A stretch of DNA of 8,395 bases from an uncultured Oscillospiraceae bacterium. Lineage in GTDB: Bacteria; Bacillota; Clostridia; Oscillospirales; Acutalibacteraceae. A program made the translations under genes and the position numbers. The number at the start of each line of letters is the position of its first letter. Within the stretch, counting starts at the first letter, position 1. Positions 1-6,603 of the stretch are shown one piece after another. The DNA lies in contig USHL01000052.1 of NCBI GenBank assembly GCA_900554525.1, forward strand, positions 1 through 8,395, given 5' to 3'. Below the pieces are notes generated by a model, which saw nothing but the letters and a program-made list of their open reading frames with translations, had not been told where the DNA came from and did not search any database.

Positions 1-70
1 TCGTCACTATGGACCTATTTTTTTATTTTATTTCAACTTCATTTTACAACGCGCGTAATTTTTATTTTTG

Positions 71-76
71 AAAGGA
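71..76 (+). promoter_or_regulatory. Ribosome binding site deciding the first gene's start
   Basis: AAAGGA sits 9 nt upstream of TTG 86. It has no usable spacing to the ATG at 77, which it directly touches. The spacing matches that of the repA start further down (GAAAGGG, 10 nt, ATG), which supports the TTG. Confidence 0.55.
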
Positions 77-85
77 ATGATTGAA

Positions 86-730
86 TTGGATATCGATTAC
101 ACAAACAATGCTATTATCACTATGCAGCATCACCTTGATGCCGCCAACAAATATCTTACAGAACTCGCAAAAGGATACCGCTCCGTTGAAAAGCAAAATA
201 CGCTTTTAGACGCCGCAATGAAACAGGTAGAATTGTGCTGTATTGATATGCGCAACCTTTGTGAAAAAGAAAGACCGACAATAATAATTGCCAATACCCG
301 TTCCTACAACCGCAAGGAAATTTACGGTGAAGTAACACAGCTCGATAACGGCTGGCTTGATATTCGCCTGAATGCTCTGCTTCCGCACTGCACAATGATC
401 GGCGGAACGCAGTATGTTTTTGATACCGTAACAAGACTTCTTAATAACTACCGAAAAAGCGGCGGTGTTATTCCTTGCTACGATAAGGCATATATGGCGA
501 TTGTAGAGCATTGCCCTATGGATCGCTCAGGCACCTTTGACAACGACAATAAGGGTTTCAGAGGTGCTGTAAACGCTCTTAAGGGCAGGCTTTTCAGGGA
601 CGATAATCAGTTTGAGTTAGCCCTTGGACTCTTTACCGTAATTGATGAAGATATCTGCTGTCATATCTATATTACGCCCTTCGATGAAGCCGGAGATTTT
701 CTTTATCGAATGTCTGCGGATATGCTTTAA
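86..730 (+). CDS. Hypothetical protein of a mobile-element operon (possibly DUF6100-like)
   Basis: The product is a soluble protein of about 214 residues with no signal peptide or membrane segment. The first 60 or so residues look helical and possibly coiled-coil (heptad-like leucines around LDAANKYLTELA). The rest is mixed alpha/beta with several cysteines. No catalytic motif is recognisable. Similar small proteins of unknown function occur in clostridial integrative elements, and the DUF6100 label is a recollection, not a search result. The start is set at TTG 86 because AAAGGA at 71-76 lies 9 nt before it. The in-frame ATG at 77 abuts that motif and TTG 68 lies upstream of it, so both are poorly placed. 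The gene heads the rightward operon and is followed by a repeat-rich gap of about 160 bp. The reading frame is secure, but the function is unknown. Confidence 0.8.
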   Translation: MDIDYTNNAIITMQHHLDAANKYLTELAKGYRSVEKQNTLLDAAMKQVELCCIDMRNLCEKERPTIIIANTRSYNRKEIYGEVTQLDNGWLDIRLNALLPHCTMIGGTQYVFDTVTRLLNNYRKSGGVIPCYDKAYMAIVEHCPMDRSGTFDNDNKGFRGAVNALKGRLFRDDNQFELALGLFTVIDEDICCHIYITPFDEAGDFLYRMSADML

Positions 731-744
731 AAGTCATCATTTGC

Positions 745-813
745 CCTATGTTAGATTAGCGGGAAATTTTCGCAAAATTTAAAGTGCAAAAAATACCCGC
801 ATCTAACATTAGG
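745..813. repeat. Imperfect inverted repeat enclosing a small palindrome
   Basis: The left arm (745-763, CCTATGTTAGATTAGCGGG) is the near reverse complement of the right arm (796-813, CCCGCATCTAACATTAGG). The arms differ by two small indels/mismatches. Between them lies a perfect 7-bp inverted repeat with a 3-nt loop (AAATTTT, CGC, AAAATTT; 764-780). There is no T-run after it, so it is not a typical terminator. Its place, just before the gene for a possible DNA-processing protein and the coupling ATPase, would suit an operator or a transfer-origin component. The structure is seen directly; the role is inferred. Confidence 0.6.
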
Positions 814-877
814 TAAGATCCGCGTTTTATAAGGAAAATTCAACGGTTTTTAAGGTGCAGAAATCGCGGCATCTAAC
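781..877 (+). repeat. Pair of about 26-bp direct repeats ending in ATCTAAC
   Basis: Positions 781-807 (AAAGTGCAAAAAAT followed by ACCCGCATCTAAC) and 852-877 (AAGGTGCAGAAAT followed by CGCGGCATCTAAC) align over 26-27 bp with one gap and a few mismatches, about 70 bp apart. The first copy contains the right arm of the neighbouring inverted repeat, so the ATCTAAC core occurs three times in this gap, once on the opposite strand. This looks like repeated protein-binding sites. Confidence 0.5.
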
Positions 878-888
878 CGGCTTACGTT

Positions 889-894
889 GGGAGG
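889..894 (+). promoter_or_regulatory. Strong ribosome binding site without a matching start codon
   Basis: GGGAGG is nearly ideal as a Shine-Dalgarno sequence. The canonical in-frame starts nearby are TTG 887, which overlaps it, and GTG 896, only 1 nt away. The position with ideal spacing (10 nt) holds AAG (905-907), one base from ATG. Confidence 0.5.
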
Positions 895-895
895 T

Positions 896-1993
896 GTGGA
901 TACGAAGTTCGACAGAGCAGAAATTGAGGTGCTGGCTTTATGTGCCTGGTGCAAAGATTTGCCCGTTCACGGATGCAGAAATATCCCCGCAAAAATTATT
1001 AACGATTTGCTGGAACTGCGGCTTATCCGACAGAGCAAAAATAAGCTCGGGTACCGATGCACTCCCGCCGCTTTTGAGCTGCTTCGCAGAGCAGAAATGG
1101 AGTTTATGCAGGATAAGACCTACCGTACCGATTCCGACGCTCTCGCCAGAAGAATGCAGTTAGCAGAAATTACAAGCTTCTTTTGGCGATATGGTGCTGA
1201 TGTTTTTATAAGCACCCCACCCGCAGAAACTATGGAAAATATTTTTCTCCCATCCTTTGCACTCCGCCGACAGAAACACGCAAATATTTTAGGCGGTACC
1301 AAACTCACCGGATTCTATTACGGGAAAGACACGACCTTTATTCCTTACTTCATAGCAAAGGATAATAACGGAATTTATCCCGAAGTAGAGCAGCGTACTT
1401 TTCGTTCCGAAACCCTTTTATGCGGAAGAAGACCGCACATCATCTATACCGCCGAAGGAGACCTGCAGGAGGTTATCGATACTGTGTCTATAAAAAAAGA
1501 AAGGTCAAGGAAATCCACTACGGTTTACTACAAGGACGCAATAGATAAGTTCAACTGTCCCGTTGCCCTTATTCCTTTAACCGAGGACGGTATGCGACAG
1601 CTAAGAATCCTATCTGTCCCTGATTACCGCCAGCGCCTCGCAAAAAATATACTGGGCACCGATTATCTTCCTCCCACATCAACCCAGTCGGACGGGAGGA
1701 GCAAAACAGAAAATTTTATCATAGGTATCGACTGTAATATTTTACGGTTTGAGAATGCTGTTAAATCTAAAAAAAACACCAAAATCTTCGTGCTTCCTTT
1801 TCAGGCTGAAGCCGTGCAAAGAATAGTATCAGGCACAAAGGTACAGTGCTTTGTTCTGAATCTTGAGGAAACGGAAGAATTCTTAAGGGTGCCTTATGTG
1901 CTGCCCGAAATCAACAACAAGCCTTTTCAAACCGGGAAAGGAGAATATATAGATGTTCCGCCTCTCGGAAAAAGTAAAAAAGCTGGAAGATAA
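896..1993 (+). CDS. Winged-helix protein, replication-relaxation-like, upstream of the coupling ATPase
   Basis: A protein of about 365 residues. The first 65 or so residues have the pattern of a winged helix (helices around AEIEVLALCAWC and PAKIINDLLELRLI, then a wing-like KNKLGYRCTPAAFELL). A middle region around residues 120-155 contains RRQKHANILGG followed by predicted beta-strands. The C-terminal part (about 280-350) looks alpha/beta. This layout recalls the Replic_Relax-type proteins found beside coupling proteins in Gram-positive mobile elements; that assignment is inference from pattern and context only. The last 41 nt overlap the coupling-protein gene, suggesting translational coupling. 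The start is uncertain: GTG 896 is used because it is the first canonical codon after GGGAGG, but the spacing is too short. TTG 887 and a mutated ATG (AAG 905) are alternatives. Confidence 0.8.
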   Translation: MDTKFDRAEIEVLALCAWCKDLPVHGCRNIPAKIINDLLELRLIRQSKNKLGYRCTPAAFELLRRAEMEFMQDKTYRTDSDALARRMQLAEITSFFWRYGADVFISTPPAETMENIFLPSFALRRQKHANILGGTKLTGFYYGKDTTFIPYFIAKDNNGIYPEVEQRTFRSETLLCGRRPHIIYTAEGDLQEVIDTVSIKKERSRKSTTVYYKDAIDKFNCPVALIPLTEDGMRQLRILSVPDYRQRLAKNILGTDYLPPTSTQSDGRSKTENFIIGIDCNILRFENAVKSKKNTKIFVLPFQAEAVQRIVSGTKVQCFVLNLEETEEFLRVPYVLPEINNKPFQTGKGEYIDVPPLGKSKKAGR

Positions 1994-3956
1994 AATCAAC
2001 ACCTTTATCTCCGATAACAAATCCAAACTACCGACCTACATAGGTCTGGGACTCTTAATCCTTTACTGCTACGGAATGGTTGTGCGGTGCATAGGCGTCG
2101 GCGTAATCAATTTTCGCAATGCCACAAACGAAGAATGGTTCACCTTAAACCCTTTCAAAAACATCGGTGCAATCTTCACTCCATACGGCATGATGATAAC
2201 GATATTTGTCGTCCTTATGTACTGCCTCTTCGCAAAGAAGGGCTATCAGCTCCTTTCCGGCTATAAAACAGTACGGGATAAAGAACGAGGTATTGAGATA
2301 CTTCCCGAAGGCACTCACGGCACGTCCGGCTGGATGAATAAAAACGAACTGTCAGAAGTGCTTGTTAAGGGTTCCCTTGATACCTTGGATGAAACCCTGT
2401 TCGGAAAATTAGAAAACGGCGAATACGTATCCCTCAAGGATATGCGTGGTATGAACAAGAACATCATAATCTACGGCTCACCGGGTACCGGTAAATCCCG
2501 CGGCTTTGTAATGTCTTTTGCTATGCAAGCAGTAAAGCGCGGTGAAAGTCTTATTATGGTGGATCCTAAAGCAGAGTTCTATGAAATGTATTCCGAATTT
2601 TTTAGAGAGCAGGGCTATACCGTTTGTGCTTACAATCTTCTTGACCTGTTTGCCTCAGACGGTTGGAACTGTGTAACCGAAACCGCTAACGACCTAAACC
2701 TTGTGCAGAACGTGGCAGAAATCATCATAAGAAACACTTCCTCAGAAAGTGATAAAGACGACTTCTGGGCGAAGGCAGAGAAAAACTTATTGATGGCTCT
2801 TTTACACTACGTCGGCACAATGACCTATCCCGGCACAGATAAGCTCCTGCCTGTGGAGGAACGCAGTCTCGGCACTATTTACAAGATACTGTCCTCAACC
2901 TCGGTACAGGAGCTTGACGCAAAGTTCAGAAGTCTGCCGCCCGATCATCCTGCGCTGCCTCCTTACGGTATTTTCCGTCAGGCTCATAAGCAGATTTGGG
3001 GTAATATCATCATCGGTCTCGGCAACCGCTTAAATGTGTTCCAAAACAAGTTGGTTGATGATATAACCAAACACCACGAAATAGACCTCACATTGCCGGG
3101 AAAACAAAAGTGCGCCTACTTCTGTATTATTTCAGATCAGGACAGTTCACTCGAATTTTTATCGTCAATGTTCTTTTCATTGCTGTTCGTTAAACTATTC
3201 GATTTTGCCCGCAGCCAGCCAAACCGCAGACTTCCCGTATGTGTTAATGTGCTGATGGATGAGTTTTGTAATATCAGTCTCTTGGACAGCAAAAAAATAT
3301 TTTCGGTAGCCCGTTCGAGAAACATAAACATTCAGGCGGCTATACAGAGTATCGCACAGATAGCCAACAGATACCCCAAAAATGAATGGCAGGAAATCAT
3401 CGGTGACTGCGATTATCAGCTTTTTCTCGGCTGTAACGATATGATGACCGCAGAACATATCAGCGACCAATGCGGAGAAATAACGGTTCGTATAAACAAT
3501 TCCGTAGTTCCTATGACGCCGCTGTTTTCTCCCGTCCTGAACACAACCCGGCCGTACACGCATAACAAGACAAGCACCGGCAGACCCTTAATGATGCCTG
3601 ATGAAGTTCGGCGCTTACCCAAAGACCAAGCGATACTTTTAATTCGCGGCTCAAAGCCGCTGAAGCTCAGCAAGATTACTCCTGAAGAGCATCCTTTTTT
3701 CGATAAGCTTAAACCCTGCAAGGCGATTGACTATGAACCCTTGTGGCAGAAACAGGAAAAACAGAAACCTAAGCGTGCAACAGGTGCACAAAGTCGCTCT
3801 GTTCCTAACTATCAGGTAAAGATTCCTATAGAGCCTGAAGATGATACTACAGAGGAAGTTCGGCTTGACGCAGAGGATAATGCACCTGCAAAAAAGATTT
3901 CTTATCAAAATGCTGAAAATTACAATTACAAGAAAGAAACACCTAAAAATATTTAG
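1953..3956 (+). CDS. VirD4/TraG-family type IV coupling protein (conjugative DNA-transfer ATPase)
   Basis: A 667-residue membrane-anchored ATPase that would link the relaxase-DNA complex to the mating channel and drive DNA export. Two transmembrane segments lie at about residues 28-51 and 72-93. Walker A is GSPGTGKS at 175-182. The family's MVDPKAE motif follows at 202-208 and Walker B is VLMDEF at 433-438. Downstream, ARSRNINIQAAIQSIAQI matches the conserved segment after Walker B in VirD4/TraG proteins. The C-terminal 60-70 residues are hydrophilic and charged, and probably flexible. Length is normal for the family. ATG 1953 follows AAAGGAG with good spacing and lies inside the end of the preceding gene. 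The presence of this gene indicates that the window belongs to a self-transmissible or mobilisable element. Family assignment is very secure. Confidence 0.97.
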   Translation: MFRLSEKVKKLEDKINTFISDNKSKLPTYIGLGLLILYCYGMVVRCIGVGVINFRNATNEEWFTLNPFKNIGAIFTPYGMMITIFVVLMYCLFAKKGYQLLSGYKTVRDKERGIEILPEGTHGTSGWMNKNELSEVLVKGSLDTLDETLFGKLENGEYVSLKDMRGMNKNIIIYGSPGTGKSRGFVMSFAMQAVKRGESLIMVDPKAEFYEMYSEFFREQGYTVCAYNLLDLFASDGWNCVTETANDLNLVQNVAEIIIRNTSSESDKDDFWAKAEKNLLMALLHYVGTMTYPGTDKLLPVEERSLGTIYKILSSTSVQELDAKFRSLPPDHPALPPYGIFRQAHKQIWGNIIIGLGNRLNVFQNKLVDDITKHHEIDLTLPGKQKCAYFCIISDQDSSLEFLSSMFFSLLFVKLFDFARSQPNRRLPVCVNVLMDEFCNISLLDSKKIFSVARSRNINIQAAIQSIAQIANRYPKNEWQEIIGDCDYQLFLGCNDMMTAEHISDQCGEITVRINNSVVPMTPLFSPVLNTTRPYTHNKTSTGRPLMMPDEVRRLPKDQAILLIRGSKPLKLSKITPEEHPFFDKLKPCKAIDYEPLWQKQEKQKPKRATGAQSRSVPNYQVKIPIEPEDDTTEEVRLDAEDNAPAKKISYQNAENYNYKKETPKNI

Positions 3957-3987
3957 AACGATATTAAAAAGAAAGGGATAATCAAAT

Positions 3988-5136
3988 ATGATAGATCGAA
4001 CATATCGGGTGAACGATGTAGTAAAAAGTGAATTTCTACGCTTACCGCTTGCACTCATCGCCAACCCGAAATATAAGCAAATGTCCCTTGATGCTAAGTT
4101 TATCTATTCGCTTTTGCTCAACCGTATGACCTTATCCCAGAAAAACGATTGGATTAATGAGGATAACGAGGTCTATCTCATTTATACCCGTGAAGAAGCC
4201 GCCAACACCCTTAATATTTCGTATAAGAAATCTATATCGGCGTTTAAGGAGCTCATTCAAAACGGATTGCTTTACGAGCAGCGTCAAGGTCTCGGCGCAC
4301 CTAACCTTCTGTATGTATTAAAGGCAGAGCTTACCGATGAAGACGCCGCAGAATTCAGTGAAAGCTTTGACGGGAATAATGACAAAAACGGCGAAAAAGA
4401 GCCCGCAAACCCGCTAAATATGCAGATGTGCCAAAACGGCATATCAAGACATTCCGAAACGGCACATCAAGATATGCTGAAATCGCACATCAAGAACTGT
4501 CAAAACGGCACATCAAGAACTGCCGATATGGAAGTTCAAGATATGCCGAATCGGCACACTAAAAAGATTAATAATAAAAAGATTGAAAACAGTCATATTG
4601 AGAACAGTCAGTCTGTCAATCAGTCTTACGAAAACCTTAGCAGTATAGGGCGTAAAAAAATGACGGACGGACAGACCGACGATGAAAAGTCAATCCAGGA
4701 TATCCTTAACCGCTGTGAGCTTAACATATTTTCGGAGAATGTCCGCCAAATGCTGATACAGGCAATAGAGCGGTTGTATTATTCCGAAAGCCTTAAAATC
4801 GCAAACGCAATACTGCCGCAGGCCAAGGTGCGCAGTTACTTAAATCTGCTTGACTGCGATACCCTTATCTCAACGGTTGAAACTATGAAATCCAATGAGG
4901 AACGAATAATCAATCCGATGGCGTACATAATGTCAACCATTATCAATACTATTTGCGAAAAAGACGGCGATTTGATACTGAGCCTACCGGCCAGGTATGT
5001 GAGCCAAAAAGATTTATATGCACCGCCGGATTCTCTTCGGGGTGCTGAGGAAGGAGAGGATGAAGATGGTGACCTATACGAAAGCAGACCAACAGGTGAT
5101 TTTGGACCTACTAAATCTGTTCGGGGCAGTCCGTGA
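3988..5136 (+). CDS. repA: RepA_N-family replication initiator protein A
   Basis: A 382-residue initiator. Residues about 10-112 form the RepA_N domain, a winged-helix DNA-binding fold, with typical features: FLRLPLAL near the start, SLDAKFIYSLLLNRMTLS, NDWINEDNEVYLIYTREEAA and a final GLLYEQRQG. Residues 130-235 are a hydrophilic linker that contains a 23-residue protein repeat (NGISR... and NGTSR...), a by-product of DNA repeats. Residues 236-335 form a helical C-terminal domain like that often attached to RepA_N in clostridial elements (DUF6017-like, from memory). In this family the origin lies within the initiator gene, as shown for RepA_N plasmids such as pAD1 and pSK41, and the DNA repeats here fit that. 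ATG 3988 follows GAAAGGG by 10 nt. The last 71 nt overlap the next gene. RepA_N proteins serve plasmids and also integrative elements that replicate transiently. Confidence 0.93.
   Translation: MIDRTYRVNDVVKSEFLRLPLALIANPKYKQMSLDAKFIYSLLLNRMTLSQKNDWINEDNEVYLIYTREEAANTLNISYKKSISAFKELIQNGLLYEQRQGLGAPNLLYVLKAELTDEDAAEFSESFDGNNDKNGEKEPANPLNMQMCQNGISRHSETAHQDMLKSHIKNCQNGTSRTADMEVQDMPNRHTKKINNKKIENSHIENSQSVNQSYENLSSIGRKKMTDGQTDDEKSIQDILNRCELNIFSENVRQMLIQAIERLYYSESLKIANAILPQAKVRSYLNLLDCDTLISTVETMKSNEERIINPMAYIMSTIINTICEKDGDLILSLPARYVSQKDLYAPPDSLRGAEEGEDEDGDLYESRPTGDFGPTKSVRGSP
4433..4564 (+). repeat. Array of 23-bp iterons inside repA, candidate replication origin
   Basis: Four close copies of a 17-bp core, consensus RAAACGGCACATCAAGA, start at 4433, 4456, 4479 and 4502, exactly 23 bp apart. 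Two degenerate copies continue the same phase at 4525 (12 of 17 match GAAACGGCACATCAAGA) and 4548 (13 of 17). A partial copy precedes at 4410, where the 13-bp stretch 4420-4432 resembles the spacer side of the unit. Because 23 is not a multiple of three, successive copies are read in different frames, so selection acts on the DNA. Central iterons within the initiator gene are known for RepA_N replicons, and these are probably bound by the encoded RepA. Confidence 0.85.
5051..5056 (+). promoter_or_regulatory. Ribosome binding site deciding the start of the gene after repA
   Basis: AAGGAG lies within the 3' end of repA. It is 9 nt before ATG 5066 but only 3 nt before ATG 5060, so 5066 is preferred. 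The same bases encode the acidic tail of RepA. Confidence 0.6.
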
Positions 5137-5599
5137 AGATCAAGCCCAAGCAATTCTCAAGCACAAATATCCGAACGCAGATTTGGAACGAACCATATAT
5201 CCTTTATTGACCGGCAGAAAAATCAAGAAAAGCAACGGGTATCTCTTTTCACGAAGCGGCAAGCTGGATGAAAAGATTATTGAGGCTATTGACATAATGC
5301 TCCTGCTCGGACCGGATTTCAACGAACCTCTCAAAAAGGGCAAGGATATATTTGCCTTAACCTTTTTCAAGTGGCGCGGCAGCAAGCTCTGGCGGTACGA
5401 TATTTGCCCCGTGGCATACGGAACCGAGGCAGTTATATCCGCACAGCTTGAAGGTGAATATGCAAAATATCGTATGTTTGTATTCGTACCCGAAAAAGAA
5501 GAACAAATGCAAGGCATTCGAGTTGCCTGCGAACACTGTTATGTTCTCAAGAATAACGGTGAATATGAATTTTATCTTTACTCGAAGGAAGGAAAATAA
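5066..5599 (+). CDS. Small winged-helix-like protein after repA (DUF5697-like)
   Basis: A 177-residue soluble protein. Residues 1-65 look like a winged helix (KADQQVILDLLNLFGAV, then DQAQAILKHKY, DLERTIYPLL and a wing-like KKSNGYLFSR). Residues 70-177 are alpha/beta, with RYDICPVAYG, AKYRMFVFVPEKEEQ and a C-terminal VACEHCYVLKNNGEYEFYLY. No nuclease motif is clear. Its plan resembles a shorter version of the winged-helix protein encoded at 896-1993. I recall similar proteins named DUF5697 next to RepA_N genes in clostridial elements, but have not searched. The start at ATG 5066 is inside repA, giving a 71-nt overlap and probable translational coupling. Three nucleotides separate its stop from the next gene. 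It may act in replication or its control; this is inference from position. Confidence 0.85.
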   Translation: MVTYTKADQQVILDLLNLFGAVREDQAQAILKHKYPNADLERTIYPLLTGRKIKKSNGYLFSRSGKLDEKIIEAIDIMLLLGPDFNEPLKKGKDIFALTFFKWRGSKLWRYDICPVAYGTEAVISAQLEGEYAKYRMFVFVPEKEEQMQGIRVACEHCYVLKNNGEYEFYLYSKEGK

Positions 5600-5602
5600 A
5601 TT

Positions 5603-6478
5603 ATGGATTTCAAAGATCTTGATTTAACTGAACTTGACAAGGATTTATCCGAAGAACAACTAAAGGAATGGAATGCGATATACGCGTCCTACCGTGCGGG
5701 CTCGGTGCTTACAGGCAGAGTTGTCGGTATGGATACCAACACTATAACACTTCCCGACAAAGAAACCGGAGAAAACAAGCGTGTTGCTATTAACTGTCTG
5801 GTTGTTATAAGTTACCGTGTAAAAGTCCTTATTCCCGAGCAGCAGGTGTGGTTTGACGAGAAAACAACCCGCCCCGAGCATGTGCTCCGTTCAATGGCGG
5901 GTGCAACTATAGATTATGTCATAACCGGCATTGACCGTGAAAGTGATTGCTGTACTGCATCACGAAGGCTTGCGATGGGCGTCAGACGCCGTTCTTTCCT
6001 GAAGCTTACTCCCAAAGCAGGAAAAAAGGTTGCCGTAAATGTTTTAGCGGTCGGCGCCACGCATCTGCTTGCAACAAGCGGCGGCTTTGATATGACGCTT
6101 TCGCAAAGAGATTTGTCCTACGGTATGATAAGCGACCTGCGCGAGAAGTTCCACCCGGGAGAAACGCATACCGCTATCCTAAAGGAATATGATGATGAAA
6201 CCAAACAACTGCGCGTATCCGTAAAGGAGGCAGAGCCTCACCCCTTTGACGGTGTGGAGATTCGCCATCCGCTTAATTCCCGCCGTGCTTCTACTATTTC
6301 CGGCAAATATAAGGGCGGCGTGTTCTGTAAGCTAGAGGAAAACCTTGACTGCCTGTGCACCTATTCGATGTACCAATGCGATGAAGACTTTGATATTGGC
6401 GACCAAGTAATCGTGGTTATTACAAAGTATGACTACATGCGAAAACTTGTGTACGGAAAAATAGTGGCAAAGTGGTAA
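5603..6478 (+). CDS. S1/OB-fold repeat protein of the mobile-element operon
   Basis: A 291-residue protein built mostly of three S1-like (OB-fold) units. Unit 1 is at about residues 33-125 (GSVLTGRVVGMDTNTITL ... DYVITGIDRESDCCTASRR). Unit 2 is at 140-210 (KVAVNVLAVGATHLLAT ... FHPGETHTAILKEYDDETKQLRVSVK). Unit 3 is at 226-291 (ASTISGKYKGGVFCKLEENLDCLC ... IGDQVIVVITKYD). The N-terminal 30 residues are acidic. Such folds bind RNA or single-stranded DNA. Proteins of this kind sit near RepA_N genes in clostridial integrative elements, but their job is not established to my knowledge. The ATG at 5603 has AAGGAAGG about 10 nt upstream, overlapping the end of the preceding gene. It is the last gene of the rightward operon. 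It is not ribosomal protein S1, being shorter and differing in sequence. Confidence 0.85.
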   Translation: MDFKDLDLTELDKDLSEEQLKEWNAIYASYRAGSVLTGRVVGMDTNTITLPDKETGENKRVAINCLVVISYRVKVLIPEQQVWFDEKTTRPEHVLRSMAGATIDYVITGIDRESDCCTASRRLAMGVRRRSFLKLTPKAGKKVAVNVLAVGATHLLATSGGFDMTLSQRDLSYGMISDLREKFHPGETHTAILKEYDDETKQLRVSVKEAEPHPFDGVEIRHPLNSRRASTISGKYKGGVFCKLEENLDCLCTYSMYQCDEDFDIGDQVIVVITKYDYMRKLVYGKIVAKW

Positions 6479-6547
6479 ATTAAAAAGCTCTCGGAAATAA
6501 AGCGCAATATCCATGGCGCAGATTAGTAAAGAACGAACGAGACACAA

Positions 6548-6593
6548 CAATAAAAATGCGATGGCAACTGTTATGGGGCTATCGCATTTATTG
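6548..6593. terminator. Bidirectional intrinsic terminator between convergent genes
   Basis: The stem is formed by CAATAAAAATGCGATGGC (6548-6565) and GCTATCGCATTTATTG (6578-6593), with one G-U pair, a 1-nt bulge and a 12-nt loop. Read leftward, the GC-containing stem is followed by ATTTTTATTG, a good T-tract for the gene ending at 6604. Read rightward it is followed by TTTATTGTTT, serving the S1-repeat gene. Confidence 0.75.
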
Positions 6594-6603
6594 TTTAGGC
6601 GTA

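Noticed and set aside
1..67. End of an upstream gene or a promoter
   Set aside because: All three frames give atypical Phe-rich peptides, and no paired -35/-10 boxes with correct spacing are visible. It is an AT-rich leader with nothing firm to report.
855..1163. 102-codon rightward frame overlapping the winged-helix gene
   Set aside because: It is in another frame of a gene with good protein character, its product is Cys/Trp/Ser-rich and atypical, and it has no ribosome binding site.
4433..4564. CRISPR array
   Set aside because: The repeats are 17-23 bp without unique spacers of constant length, and they lie inside repA. They fit iterons.
5603..6478. Ribosomal protein S1 or host housekeeping gene
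   Set aside because: Length, acidic head and only three divergent repeats do not fit, and it sits in a mobile-element operon.
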